From Clostridia bacterium (lineage in GTDB: Bacteria > Bacillota > Clostridia > Lachnospirales > Lachnospiraceae), in assembly GCA_910574835.1 (NCBI GenBank), contig CAJTDE010000008.1:112603-176602 (forward strand): a DNA stretch of 64,000 nucleotides, read 5' to 3'. The notes below the pieces were generated by a model that was not told where the DNA came from, did no database searches, and was given only the letters and a program-made list of their open reading frames with translations. This document shows, piece after piece, positions 43,443 through 52,806 of this stretch (position 1 is its first letter; each line of letters opens with the position of its first letter). The position numbers and the translations under genes are program-made.

Positions 43443-44267
43443 ATGTTGAACAAGGAGGAGCTGGCCAAGCTGCAGGCGTTTGCAAAAGATATTCGGATAA
43501 AGACGATCCACCAAATGAAGATCCGGGGATTTGGCCATATTGGCGGAGCTATGAGTATTGCAGATGTTTTAAGCGTACTTTATGGAAAATGGATGCGGTA
43601 CGATCCGAAAAATCCGGATCTTCCGGAAAGAGACTGGCTGATTTGCTCCAAAGGACACGCAGGACCAGCTATCTATGCGGCATTGGCGCTCAAAGGATTC
43701 TTTCCGCTAGAATGGCTGGATACCCTGAATCAGCCGGGAACAAGGCTTCCTAGTCATTGCGATCATAAAAAGACGCCGGGAATTGATGTAACTACGGGAT
43801 CTCTTGGACAGGGGCTGTCCGTAGCCTGTGGGATTGCGCTGGGCAAAAAGCAAATGGGAGAGAGCAATACTATTTACTGCTTTATGGGCGACGGGGAGAG
43901 CCAGGAAGGACAAAACTGGGAAGCAATCACCTTTGCGGCTCAGTTTGGGCTGGATAATCTCATTTTGTTTTTGGACAATAATAAAATGCAGTTGGATGAT
44001 ATGACGGAGAATATAGAGAATATGGAGTCTTTTACAGAAAAGTTTGAGAGCTTTCACTGGGACGCAGCAGAGATTGACGGGCACGACTATGAAGCGATTG
44101 ACAGAGCAATCGAACACGCAAAAGCGGTAAAAGGAAAGCCTTCCGTGATAGTGATAAACACCATAAAAGGAAAGGGCTGTAAATTTGCGGAAGAAATGTG
44201 GAACCATCATGTAAGCGTCTCAGAAAAGCAGGCAGATGAAGCGATTGCACTTTTGGAGCAGGCATAA
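43443..44267 (+). CDS. Transketolase, N-terminal subunit
   Basis: A 274-residue thiamine-diphosphate-binding half-enzyme. Motifs: CSKGHAGPAIYAALALKGFF, TTGSLGQGLSVACGIALGKK, and the ThDP/metal motif GDGESQEGQNWEAI to NNKMQLD. Split transketolases need the C-terminal partner encoded next (27-base gap). AGGAGG precedes the start. Being in a sigma-54/PTS cluster instead of the pentose phosphate core suggests a role in a specific ketose-phosphate pathway. Confidence 0.9.
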   Translation: MLNKEELAKLQAFAKDIRIKTIHQMKIRGFGHIGGAMSIADVLSVLYGKWMRYDPKNPDLPERDWLICSKGHAGPAIYAALALKGFFPLEWLDTLNQPGTRLPSHCDHKKTPGIDVTTGSLGQGLSVACGIALGKKQMGESNTIYCFMGDGESQEGQNWEAITFAAQFGLDNLILFLDNNKMQLDDMTENIENMESFTEKFESFHWDAAEIDGHDYEAIDRAIEHAKAVKGKPSVIVINTIKGKGCKFAEEMWNHHVSVSEKQADEAIALLEQA

Positions 44268-44294
44268 CAGGCAATACGAACCAGGAGGATAGAA

Positions 44295-45275
44295 ATGATA
44301 AAAGTAATGGAACAGTTTGAAGCGGAAAAAGAAACAATGGCAAGTGCATATTCATCACAAATGGATAAGCTTATGGAAAACAAGGATGTTATGGAACTGG
44401 AAGCGGATCTGGGTGTTTGCTTGATGGGAACAGATATGAAAGACATTGCAAAAAGACATCCGGGGCAGTTGATTAATTGCGGAATACAGGAGGCAAATAT
44501 GGTCGGCGTAGCCTGCGGACTCTCCGCAGTAGGAAAGATCCCATTTCTCCATTCCTTTGCTCCTTTTATTACCAGAAGGACAAATGATCAGATTTTTATC
44601 TCGGGGTGTTATTCCGGCGCGAATATAAGACTGGTAGGTTCAGATCCCGGAGTTATGGCGGCATACAATGGAGGAACGCATATGCCTTTTGAGGATGTGG
44701 CGGTGCTGCGCGCATTTCCGCAGTTGACGATTTTGGAGCCTGCGGACAATACTATGCTGAAAAATCTGATGCGGCAGCTTGTGGAAGAAAAAGGAATGTT
44801 TTATATCCGAACGGCAAGAAAAACGATGACGAAAATTTACAAGGATGATTCTATATTTACCATCGGAAAGGCCAATATTCTCCGCGAAGGAACAGATGTT
44901 ACGATTTTGGCAGCCGGAATTATGGTAGCTGAGGCTCTAAAGGCAGCTGAAATTCTGTATAAAGAAAAAATTGCTGCAAGGGTAGTGGATATGTTTACAA
45001 TTAAACCGATTGATCAAAGTATGGTTCTTGACTGCGCAAAGGAGACAGGAGCATTGGTGACGGCAGAAAATCACAACGTGATCAATGGTTTGGGAAGCGC
45101 AGTCTGTGAGATAACAGGAGAGGCTTACCCCGTACCGGTAGAGCGGGTAGGGGTTCAAGATTGTTTTGGGGAGGTAGGAGATATCGAATACTTGATGCAA
45201 AGATTCGGTTTGACAGCAAAGGACATTGCAAAGAAGGCCCGGAGGGCTATAGCAAGAAAGGGAGGGTGCGCATGA
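44295..45275 (+). CDS. Transketolase, C-terminal subunit
   Basis: A 326-residue partner with the pyrimidine-binding and transketolase C-terminal domains. LINCGIQEANMVGVACGLSA carries the Glu that activates ThDP; LHSFAPFITRR, PGVMAAYNGGTH and ILEPADNTMLKNLM are typical. The C-terminal domain is at about 200-326. AGGAGG precedes the start. It overlaps the following dehydrogenase gene by four bases, so the three genes are co-translated. Confidence 0.9.
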   Translation: MIKVMEQFEAEKETMASAYSSQMDKLMENKDVMELEADLGVCLMGTDMKDIAKRHPGQLINCGIQEANMVGVACGLSAVGKIPFLHSFAPFITRRTNDQIFISGCYSGANIRLVGSDPGVMAAYNGGTHMPFEDVAVLRAFPQLTILEPADNTMLKNLMRQLVEEKGMFYIRTARKTMTKIYKDDSIFTIGKANILREGTDVTILAAGIMVAEALKAAEILYKEKIAARVVDMFTIKPIDQSMVLDCAKETGALVTAENHNVINGLGSAVCEITGEAYPVPVERVGVQDCFGEVGDIEYLMQRFGLTAKDIAKKARRAIARKGGCA

Positions 45276-46285
45276 AAAGGAGAGTGGCGAAGCTTGTAGG
45301 AAAGAAGGTATTTGACATTTTTGAAGAGAAGATACCGGAATTAAAGGAACATGAAATGCTGATAGAAATGATAAGCGTAGGGCTGTGTCATTCTGATATT
45401 CCGGTATATTTTGGAACCAGCTGCATGGGGGTTCACAAAAACGGCTATGAGGCTATGGTGAAAGAACTGGTATATCCAATGGAGCTTGGGCATGAACCGG
45501 TAGGAAGGGTGATTCGGACAGGAAAAAAAGTAACGCGGTTTCAAGAGGGTGATTTGGTAACGGGAGTTGCGGCCGGATGCTTTGCTACACATATGATTGC
45601 ATCGGAAAATGATAGATGGATAGTGATTCCCTCTATGAAAAGGCCGATAGAAAGCTGTCTGGGAGAGCCTATGATGTGTGTTGCCAACATTGTACAAGCA
45701 GCGGCGCCGAGATTGGGAGAGCGGGTAGCGGTAGTTGGCTGCGGATTTATGGGACTGATGTGCATCGCCGGGTTAAAGGCGGAGAATTTGGGGCAGTTGA
45801 CCGCAATTGATTTTATTGATAATAAACTGGAGCTGGCAAAAAAATACGGAGCGACACATACGATCAATCCCTCCAGGGAAGAACTGGAAGATGCCATGTA
45901 CAAATTGACAAACGGCAGGGGCTTTGATATTGTAATAGAAATTACAGGAAGCCTGAAAGGATTAAATTCCGCATTATCTATTGTTAAAATCGCTGGGAGA
46001 GGAAAAATTTGTGCTCCTTCTATGTATACCAGAGGAGAGATCTTTACCGAGGAAATGGCTTATTACATGATGTATCGTTCTCCGATTATTCATGTGACGC
46101 ATCCCTGGTACTGTGAGGATTATATGCAGACACTGGAGCAGGGCGTGGAGGCATATCAAAAGGGCATATTTCCCGCAGATGAATTGATTACCCATCGGAT
46201 ACCTTTTGACAGGATAGAAGAAGGATTTCAATTGTTGGAGCATAATCCGGCCGACTATGTAAAGGGAATTATTACATTCTCATAA
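45272..46285 (+). CDS. Zinc-binding alcohol dehydrogenase family protein
   Basis: A 337-residue medium-chain dehydrogenase. Catalytic-site motifs: VGLCHSDIPVYFG (Cys), ELGHEPVGRV (His-Glu). The Rossmann domain has VAVVGCGFMGLMCIAGLKA. The structural-zinc four-Cys lobe is absent (GDLVTGVAAGCFATHMI), as in some sugar and polyol dehydrogenases. It is translationally coupled to the transketolase pair and followed by a terminator. The likely substrate is a polyol or its phosphate; unproven. Confidence 0.85.
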   Translation: MKRRVAKLVGKKVFDIFEEKIPELKEHEMLIEMISVGLCHSDIPVYFGTSCMGVHKNGYEAMVKELVYPMELGHEPVGRVIRTGKKVTRFQEGDLVTGVAAGCFATHMIASENDRWIVIPSMKRPIESCLGEPMMCVANIVQAAAPRLGERVAVVGCGFMGLMCIAGLKAENLGQLTAIDFIDNKLELAKKYGATHTINPSREELEDAMYKLTNGRGFDIVIEITGSLKGLNSALSIVKIAGRGKICAPSMYTRGEIFTEEMAYYMMYRSPIIHVTHPWYCEDYMQTLEQGVEAYQKGIFPADELITHRIPFDRIEEGFQLLEHNPADYVKGIITFS

Positions 46286-46292
46286 AGTATAC

Positions 46293-46321
46293 AAAAAGCA
46301 GCCGGTTTTCGGTTGCTTTTT
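46293..46321 (+). terminator. Intrinsic terminator before the LevR-type gene
   Basis: AAAAGCAGCC-GGTTTTC-GGTTGCTTTTT: stem with one wobble pair, ending in TTTTT. It separates the transketolase operon from the regulator. Confidence 0.75.
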
Positions 46322-46354
46322 GCTATGGAAGAACAGCAGAGATCGGGGGAAAGA

Positions 46355-49117
46355 ATGAACAGGAAAGAGAAAATATATCTGGCTTTGCAGGGCAGTGAGA
46401 TTCGCCTTGGCTTGGAGGCTTTGGAAGTAGCCGAGTTAACAGGAATCGACAGGGCAAATGTAAGCCGTAAACTCAATGAATTGGTGCGGGAAGAGAAAGT
46501 AGTTAAACTTTCCGGACGTCCGGTGCGCTATATGGATAGGAAGTTTTATGAACAATTGCAGAAGGAGGCTCAAAGCGGAGAGACGAAGGAAACACTGGAA
46601 ACAGAGCCGCAGTTTTTCTTTATGATAGGGCAAAACGGTTCCTTGAAGAAACAGATAGCTCAGGCAAAGTCTGCGATATTGTATCCCCCAAAAGGGCTGA
46701 GGACGCTTTTTCTGGGACCTACAGGAACAGGAAAAACAATGTTTGTGGAACGGCTCTATGAGTATGCAAAGCATATGAAGGTTCTGGACGCAGGAGCGCG
46801 TCTTGTGATTTTTAATTGTGCGGAATATGCGGAAAATCCGCAGTTGATTTTAGCGCAGCTGTTTGGCTACAGAAAAGGGGCGTTTACAGGAGCCGATAAG
46901 GACAGCGAAGGCTTGGTAGAAAAAGCAAACGGAGGAATTTTATTTTTAGATGAAATCCACAGACTTCCTCCGGACGGACAGGAAATGTTATTTCTTCTGA
47001 TGGATAAAGGCATTTACCGGAAGCTGGGGGAACCGGATAAAGAGCGTAAAGCCAATGTCTTAATTATGGGAGCCACAACAGAAAACATAGACAAGGCTTT
47101 GCTGCAAACTTTTTTAAGGAGAATGCCGGTAGCCGTTACACTTCCGGCTTTGCATGAACGCCCGCTGGAGGAACGGCTGGAGCTGGTAGAATATTTTTTT
47201 CGCACGGAACAAAAAAATATAGGAATCCCCTTGTATGTATCTAAGGAAGCCCTTATTAGCCTGATTCAATATGACTGCCCCGGCAATATCGGTCAGCTCC
47301 GATCGGATATTCAAATGATTTGCGCACAGGCATTTCTGGAATATAAGATGGAAGGCCGAGAAAGGCTGATAGTAGATGAGGAAACTATACGGGAGAATAT
47401 TAACACAGAATATTACAAAGGAGGCTTTCAGCAGAATTATCTGAGCAGCCTGTTAAAGCATTACGATGATTTTTATATGTTTTTTAGTGAATCAAAGCAA
47501 GGAGGAGACTCCAAGGGAGAGAAGAACAGCATTTTTGCCGAGATTATTCGAAAGTACAATGAATATCAGGCTCAGGGAAGAAGTGACAGAGAGATTGAGG
47601 ATAGTATTGAAAACTACCTTCACCATTACATGGAAAAGCTTGTGGATAAATATAAGCGGGGAAGCTCGGAAAGTGGAAAAAATCATTTGTTAAGCATAAT
47701 CGGGCCGCAGGTCAACAGTGCAGTTGAGGATGCTGTTTCTTTTGCGGAGCTGAAGCTGGAAAGAAAGCTTTCAGATCGCATCAAGCTGGGAATGAAGCTT
47801 CATGTGAATTACATGCTGGAGCGATTGGAGGCTCAGGAATCTATAAAAACGGATGGGCTGAAGGATATGGCGATTCGATATCCCAGAGAACTTCAGGTGG
47901 CCGGTTTTGTGAGGAAGATTCTGGAGGAAGGATTGGGGGTTCAAATGCCGGAGCAGGAGCTTTGGGTTTTGACCATGTTTTTGTGTGATAAGAAGGAGGA
48001 GGAGGATTTTCGTAAGGTAGGATTGATTGTACTGGCGCACGGAAATAGTACGGCAAGCAGCATGGCGGAGGTGGCAAATGCATTATTTGATACGGATATT
48101 TGTCAGGCGATTGATATGCCTCTCTATGGCTCCGTAGAAGAGACTCTTGAGAAAACAAGGAGACTGGCGGCACAAATTGACGAAGGAAAGGGAGTGCTGC
48201 TTTTGACAGATATGGGTTCCTTAAGCGGTTTTGGCGAATTGTTAGAAAGGGAAAGCGGACAGTTGATTCGGGCTGTGGATATGGTATCGACTATTGTGGT
48301 GGTAGAGGCTGTACGCAGGACTTTGATTCGGGGCACAGATATGGATCAGCTTTTGGAGGCGCTCTGCAAAATCGGGAAAATGCGTCTTGTTGGCCCGGAG
48401 GAGATGAAGGAGGATAGTATAAAAACAATCATTACTACTTGTATATCCGGAGCGGGAACGGCGCAAAAAATCAGTGAAATGATTCAAAAGGTACTGCTGG
48501 ACAGAAAAATACAAAATATTGTAATAAAAAATATGGATATTACAGATGCGGAGCATGCACAGGAAGAGGTGAAAAAAAGAGGGCTGACAGATATTATAGC
48601 TGTGGTGGGAACCGTAGACCTGAAGCTGAAAAACATTCCTTATATTTCTATTGAGTCTTTGGTTATGGGGAATGGCATGTCTTATTTGGAGGAGTTGGTT
48701 ATCAGAGCTGATTTGAACAGTTCCAAAGAGATAAAGAGCAGGAATAAAAATGTATCCGAGCACAGGCTTTTGACAGAATCCATGAAGAAGCTTCTTGAAT
48801 TTTTAGATGCGGATAAGGCAGAGGAAACCGTATCCTATGTTTATAACAGAATTGCGGAAAGAATCCACATGGAGCTTCCAAGAGGAACTTATGTCCGTTT
48901 TGTAATACATACCTGCTGTATGATAGAACGCGTTATGAAAGGGGAGGTATTGGCCTATAAAGAGCTGGAGACGTTAAAAGCAGAACAGGGAACATTGTTC
49001 GAGCTGATAGAGTCGGAAATGCGGTTTGTTCAGGATAAATTCAGTATTCAGATTTCTATGGCGGAGATTGCATATATTGTAGAACTATTTGCATTTGATT
49101 TGGCACAGGAATCATAA
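46355..49117 (+). CDS. levR: LevR-type sigma-54-dependent PTS regulator
   Basis: A 920-residue activator. Domain order: N-terminal winged helix (LALQGSEIRLGLEALEVAEL and after), AAA+ domain (Walker A FLGPTGTGKTMFV, intact sigma-54 contact loop GAFTGADKD, Walker B ILFLDEIHRLPP), PRD1 (about 440-545), EIIA-Man-like domain with phospho-His (VLAHGNSTASSMAEV), EIIB-like domain (TTCISGAGTAQKI), and a C-terminal PRD2 with His (YVRFVIHTCCMIERV). PTS phosphorylation of these His/Cys sites tunes activity. The start at 46355 follows GGGGGAA. It should activate the -24/-12 promoters at 43381 and 49198. Confidence 0.93.
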   Translation: MNRKEKIYLALQGSEIRLGLEALEVAELTGIDRANVSRKLNELVREEKVVKLSGRPVRYMDRKFYEQLQKEAQSGETKETLETEPQFFFMIGQNGSLKKQIAQAKSAILYPPKGLRTLFLGPTGTGKTMFVERLYEYAKHMKVLDAGARLVIFNCAEYAENPQLILAQLFGYRKGAFTGADKDSEGLVEKANGGILFLDEIHRLPPDGQEMLFLLMDKGIYRKLGEPDKERKANVLIMGATTENIDKALLQTFLRRMPVAVTLPALHERPLEERLELVEYFFRTEQKNIGIPLYVSKEALISLIQYDCPGNIGQLRSDIQMICAQAFLEYKMEGRERLIVDEETIRENINTEYYKGGFQQNYLSSLLKHYDDFYMFFSESKQGGDSKGEKNSIFAEIIRKYNEYQAQGRSDREIEDSIENYLHHYMEKLVDKYKRGSSESGKNHLLSIIGPQVNSAVEDAVSFAELKLERKLSDRIKLGMKLHVNYMLERLEAQESIKTDGLKDMAIRYPRELQVAGFVRKILEEGLGVQMPEQELWVLTMFLCDKKEEEDFRKVGLIVLAHGNSTASSMAEVANALFDTDICQAIDMPLYGSVEETLEKTRRLAAQIDEGKGVLLLTDMGSLSGFGELLERESGQLIRAVDMVSTIVVVEAVRRTLIRGTDMDQLLEALCKIGKMRLVGPEEMKEDSIKTIITTCISGAGTAQKISEMIQKVLLDRKIQNIVIKNMDITDAEHAQEEVKKRGLTDIIAVVGTVDLKLKNIPYISIESLVMGNGMSYLEELVIRADLNSSKEIKSRNKNVSEHRLLTESMKKLLEFLDADKAEETVSYVYNRIAERIHMELPRGTYVRFVIHTCCMIERVMKGEVLAYKELETLKAEQGTLFELIESEMRFVQDKFSIQISMAEIAYIVELFAFDLAQES

Positions 49118-49143
49118 ATGGCACACTGGGGAATGAAGAGTGT

Positions 49144-49184
49144 ACACTGCAGAATCTTAAGGCGGGATTTTGCAGTGTTTTCTT
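49144..49184 (+). terminator. Intrinsic terminator after levR
   Basis: ACACTGCAGAATC, loop, GATTTTGCAGTGT then TTTCTT. The outer 8 bp (ACACTGCA/TGCAGTGT) are perfect. It isolates levR from the PTS operon. Confidence 0.7.
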
Positions 49185-49197
49185 GTGGCACAAAAAC

Positions 49198-49213
49198 TGG
49201 CATGGAACTTGCT
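49198..49213 (+). promoter_or_regulatory. Sigma-54 promoter (-24/-12) before the PTS operon
   Basis: CTGGCATGGAACTTGCT differs from the promoter at 43381 by one base. Spacing to the GTG start at 49256 is 42 bases. It drives EIIA-EIIB-EIIA-EIIB-EIIC-EIID and probably the following aldolase and dehydrogenases. Confidence 0.9.
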
Positions 49214-49255
49214 CTTAATATAGGTATCAGAAAAAGAATACGAGGTGATTTTAGA

Positions 49256-49675
49256 GTGGTAGGTTTGTTAATTGTTACGCATGGCAGTTTTAGCAGGGAA
49301 ATCATCAACAGTGTGGAATTGATTATTGGGAAGCAAAAATCAGTGGAAGCGCTGACACTGACTGCGGGAGAGGATGTAAGTGAGCTTCATGCGAAAATTG
49401 AGCAAAAACGAGAGGCGTTGAATCAGGGAAACGGAGTACTCATCCTGGTTGATCTTCTTGGAGGAAGTCCGTGGAATGTGGCCTCAATCTGTACAAAGGC
49501 AGAGGATGTAGAGTGTGTGTCAGGCTTGAATATGCCGATGCTTTTGGAGGCATTGGAGGGAAGGGATGCCTGTTCTTTACAGGAATTAAAGGCTGCATGT
49601 ATGAGAGCCGCAGTAGAAGGGGTGGTGAGTGCAAGGGATCTTTTTTGGGGATGCTGTGAAGAAGAGGGGGCTTAA
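49256..49675 (+). CDS. PTS mannose-class EIIA (first copy)
   Basis: A 139-residue cytoplasmic EIIA-Man-type protein. The phospho-His is in LLIVTHGSFSREI; VLILVDLLGGSPWNVASICT and VSGLNMPMLLEAL are conserved. The start is GTG at 49256 with GAGGTGA upstream; a longer ATG frame from 49118 begins upstream of the sigma-54 promoter and cannot be on its transcript. It is the first gene of the PTS operon. Confidence 0.88.
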   Translation: MVGLLIVTHGSFSREIINSVELIIGKQKSVEALTLTAGEDVSELHAKIEQKREALNQGNGVLILVDLLGGSPWNVASICTKAEDVECVSGLNMPMLLEALEGRDACSLQELKAACMRAAVEGVVSARDLFWGCCEEEGA

Positions 49676-49731
49676 GCGTTACTGGCCGCAGAGTGAACCG
49701 TAACGATTAAACCGCAGGAGGAGAGTAAACT

Positions 49732-50199
49732 ATGCTGAAATATGATTTGATTCGTGTAGATGATCGCTTGATACATGGTCAGATATTGCTGAAGTGGATG
49801 AAGGTTTTAAAGGTAAAGAGAGCTGCCGTATTAAGTGATGAACTAAATATGGATCCGATTATGAAGGCAATATTGGCCAAAACAGTACCCGAGAAGATTC
49901 AATTGGATATCTGGGGAGTACGGACAGGAATTGAAAGAATGTATGAGGAAAGCGGAAAAGCATTGATTCTGTTACAGGATATACATTCACTGTTTCAATT
50001 ATTTCAGAATGGGATTCAGCTAAAGCATGTAAGTATTTCAAGGCTGCCCTGTGAAGCAGGGAAAGAAAAGATTCATGAGCAGATGTTTGTGTCAAAGGAG
50101 GAAAGAAAGGAGTTGGGAGTTTTATTAAATCATGGCGTAGATATTCAAATTCAGATGGTGCCTGACAGCGAGTCCATAAGATTAAGAGATATTTTGTAA
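49732..50199 (+). CDS. PTS mannose-class EIIB (first copy)
   Basis: A 155-residue EIIB subunit. The phosphorylation-site motif is IRVDDRLIHGQILLKW with His15. AVLSDELNMDPIMKAILAKT, PEKIQLDIWG and HVSISRLPCEAG follow the EIIB-Sor/Man pattern. Takes phosphate from EIIA and passes it to the sugar. AGGAGG precedes the start. Confidence 0.9.
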   Translation: MLKYDLIRVDDRLIHGQILLKWMKVLKVKRAAVLSDELNMDPIMKAILAKTVPEKIQLDIWGVRTGIERMYEESGKALILLQDIHSLFQLFQNGIQLKHVSISRLPCEAGKEKIHEQMFVSKEERKELGVLLNHGVDIQIQMVPDSESIRLRDIL

Positions 50200-50212
50200 A
50201 GGAGGGAGAAGT

Positions 50213-50605
50213 ATGATTTTAGCGCTGCTGACTCATGGGGCATGGGGAAAAGCGTTGCTGGAAGCTGCGGAATTGATTGTCGGACCGATGAAAGATGTGG
50301 TTTGCTTTCCGCTTTTTCCGGAGCGTTCCTTTAAGGAGTATGTTGAAGAGATACAGACATTTATTGACAAACAGGAAGAAGATATTCTTTTGATGGCAGA
50401 TCTCATGGGAGGCTCCACCTTTCATGCGGCGGGGAAATTGAGCAGAGCGGATGGAGTGAAAGCGGTCAGCGGCCTGAGCTTGGAGCTGTTGGCGCTGGCA
50501 GATGAGCTTCGCCATGACTGTTCGCTTGAAAGACTGCCGAAATGCCTGGTGGAACGAGCAAGAGACAGGATTGCAGATATGGAATCCATATTGGGAAAGG
50601 AGTAA
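50213..50605 (+). CDS. PTS mannose-class EIIA (second copy)
   Basis: A 130-residue EIIA domain. The phospho-His is in LALLTHGAWGKALLEA; ILLMADLMGGSTFHAAGKL and VSGLSLELLALADEL are typical. It differs clearly from the copy at 49256, so this is an old duplication. GGAGGGAG lies upstream, 13 bases after the EIIB stop. Confidence 0.88.
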   Translation: MILALLTHGAWGKALLEAAELIVGPMKDVVCFPLFPERSFKEYVEEIQTFIDKQEEDILLMADLMGGSTFHAAGKLSRADGVKAVSGLSLELLALADELRHDCSLERLPKCLVERARDRIADMESILGKE

Positions 50606-50608
50606 TTT

Positions 50609-51106
50609 ATGGCAGAAATAAGTTTGATCCGTGTTGACAGCAGGTTGATTCACGGACAGGTAATTACAAAGTGGAGAAAGATTTTTAATATCACGAAGAT
50701 TGTAGTTGTAGATGACGGACTGGCAAAGGATAGCTTTATGATTCGGATGTATGAAGCGGCAGCGCCTTCAGGGATCAAAGTAAAGGTCTATGATGCAAAA
50801 AAGGCTAAAAGGCTTTGGGAAAAAAACCGGCTGGGAACAGAAGGAAGGGTGCTGCTTCTTTTTAAAGACATTGATACTTGTTATAGGATGTACCGGATGG
50901 GAATCCCTATGAAATATATTCAGATTGGCGGAGTCGCAAAGACTGCGGAGCGCAGGGTGATACTTCAGGCGGTTTCACTGAATGACAAGGAGTTTGGGCT
51001 ATTGGAAGAGCTGCACAAAGGCGGATGTGAGGTTGCGGTTCAAATAGTGCCCGAGGATACGAAGCTGTCCTTTGATGAGATTGCTAAAAAATATAAAGAA
51101 AAATAA
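50609..51106 (+). CDS. PTS mannose-class EIIB (second copy)
   Basis: A 165-residue EIIB subunit with the motif LIRVDSRLIHGQVITKW (phospho-His16). VVVDDGLAKDSFMIRMYEAA and MKYIQIGGVAKTAERRVILQ follow the family. It lies 3 bases after the second EIIA stop. Which EIIB serves the permease and which may signal to the LevR-type regulator is open. Confidence 0.9.
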   Translation: MAEISLIRVDSRLIHGQVITKWRKIFNITKIVVVDDGLAKDSFMIRMYEAAAPSGIKVKVYDAKKAKRLWEKNRLGTEGRVLLLFKDIDTCYRMYRMGIPMKYIQIGGVAKTAERRVILQAVSLNDKEFGLLEELHKGGCEVAVQIVPEDTKLSFDEIAKKYKEK

Positions 51107-51121
51107 CAGGAGGTATGAAGT

Positions 51122-51910
51122 ATGAATTTAGCAGTGGCAATTTTTGCAGGATTATGGTTTTGGTTTGTGTCCGGGTGCTGGGGATACACATTTCACTATG
51201 TGTTAAAGCAGCCTTTGGTTATGGCTCTTCCGTTCGGAATTTTGATGGGAGATATACCGACCGCGATGGTAATCGGAGCAACCATAGAGCTGGTGTATGT
51301 AGGTATGATTTCGCCGGGGGCAAATATTCCGGCGGATGAATGTTTTGCCGGAGTGATTTCAATTCCGCTGGCGCTTTTGGCCGGAGCAGACCCGGAAACA
51401 GCAGTGGTTCTTGCGGTGCCTTTCGGGCTGCTTGGAACATTTTTGGACCAGCTGCGCAGAACGATCAACGCAAGATGGGCGCATCTTGCTGATAAATATG
51501 TGGCAAATGGGGATGAAAAGGGGCTTTTCCGCTGTGCCTTTACATATCCTCTGGCAGCAGGTTTTGTTATGCGGTTTCCGGTTGTATTTGTAGCAGTGTA
51601 TTTTGGCTCCGGGGCATTGGAAAAGCTTTTGTCCTACCTTCCTGATTGGGTTATGCATGGCATTTCCGTAACCGGCGGGGTGCTTCCGGCCCTTGGATTT
51701 GCAATTTTATTATTTGTTATTGGTCAGAAAATGCTGCTGCCATTCTTTTTTATCGGTTTCTTTGCAGTGAAATATCTTGGTATTAATACTATGGCGGCAG
51801 CTGTATTCGGAGTATGCATTGCCTTGCTGGTGGTGCTGCTTAGTAATCAGAATAAACAGGAGTTGATTGCAGCCCTTGGGGCGGATGATTCCGATGATGA
51901 CGACGAGTAA
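51122..51910 (+). CDS. PTS mannose-class EIIC
   Basis: A 262-residue membrane subunit forming the sugar channel with EIID. It has about seven hydrophobic segments. LVMALPFGILMGDIPTAMVI, GATIELVYVGMISPGANIPA and VVLAVPFGLLGTFLDQLRRT are conserved. The C-terminus ends in a run of Asp residues. The start at 51122 is eight bases from GGAGG; an ATG at 51115 is out of frame. Confidence 0.92.
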   Translation: MNLAVAIFAGLWFWFVSGCWGYTFHYVLKQPLVMALPFGILMGDIPTAMVIGATIELVYVGMISPGANIPADECFAGVISIPLALLAGADPETAVVLAVPFGLLGTFLDQLRRTINARWAHLADKYVANGDEKGLFRCAFTYPLAAGFVMRFPVVFVAVYFGSGALEKLLSYLPDWVMHGISVTGGVLPALGFAILLFVIGQKMLLPFFFIGFFAVKYLGINTMAAAVFGVCIALLVVLLSNQNKQELIAALGADDSDDDDE

Positions 51911-51927
51911 GATAGGAGGATATTAAA

Positions 51928-52761
51928 ATGACAGAAGCTATGCACAATGAGATTCGAGAGTCCATCCTGACGGAGAAGGATATACGAACAGCGTATTTCC
52001 GCTGGTACAATTACTGTGAAATTTCCAATTCCTATGAACGTATGCAGACAGTGGCATTTTGCTATGCAATCAGCGGTATTTTAAAAAAGCTGTACCCGGC
52101 AAAGGAGGAATTTAAGGCGGCGCTTCAGCGGCATCTGAACTTTTTCAACAGCCAGGGAATCTGGGGTTCGTCACTTTTAGGCGTTGCGGCAGCTCTTGAA
52201 GAAGAAAAAGCTTTGGGAAAAGAAATCAGCGATGAAACAATTATTAATGTTAAAACCGGACTTATGGGACCGATGGCAGGTATTGGGGACACCATTGACT
52301 GGGGAACCTGGAAGCCTCTGTTTTTCTCCCTTGCCGCTTCTTTTAGCATTAACGGAGGGATAGCCGGATTCTTTATATGTTTCTTGTTTGCACTGGTGCC
52401 CTTTTTAGAGGGCTGGTATTTATCGAGGCTGGGTTATCGCCTGGGGCGCGATGCAATTTCCCGTCTGCTTGAAGGAGGATGGATAAAGCAGCTGATTATG
52501 GGTTCCGGTATTCTGGGATTATTCATGGTGGGAGCGCTGACGGCAAGTAATGTTACGCTGCAGATACCCATTGCATTTACTATGGGCGGAACAGAGACAA
52601 CCATTCAGGCCATTCTGGACAGTATTCTTCCGGGCCTGGTTCCGCTGACGCTAGTTTTAGGTATTTATACGTATTTCAGGACAAAAGGGCAGAAATTTGG
52701 AAGAGTCGTCTTTTTTCTGTTGGCGCTTTGCATGGCAGGTTCCCTGATTGGACTATTTTAA
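51928..52761 (+). CDS. PTS mannose-class EIID
   Basis: A 277-residue subunit, mostly cytoplasmic at the N-terminus with membrane helices later. Typical segments: AYFRWYNYCEISNSYERMQT, FFNSQGIWGSSLLGVAAALE, GLMGPMAGIGDTIDWGTWKP and the C-terminal LGIYTYFRTKGQKFG. It pairs with EIIC. AGGAGG precedes the start, and the gene is 17 bases after EIIC. Confidence 0.92.
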   Translation: MTEAMHNEIRESILTEKDIRTAYFRWYNYCEISNSYERMQTVAFCYAISGILKKLYPAKEEFKAALQRHLNFFNSQGIWGSSLLGVAAALEEEKALGKEISDETIINVKTGLMGPMAGIGDTIDWGTWKPLFFSLAASFSINGGIAGFFICFLFALVPFLEGWYLSRLGYRLGRDAISRLLEGGWIKQLIMGSGILGLFMVGALTASNVTLQIPIAFTMGGTETTIQAILDSILPGLVPLTLVLGIYTYFRTKGQKFGRVVFFLLALCMAGSLIGLF

Positions 52762-52806
52762 AGAAAGTTATTTACATAATTGTATTTGTGTTGAGGAGGA
52801 AGAAGC

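Noticed and set aside
49118..49255. 46-residue N-terminal extension of the first EIIA
   Set aside because: It starts upstream of the sigma-54 promoter and a terminator; the GTG at 49256 has a proper site and aligns with EIIA N-termini.
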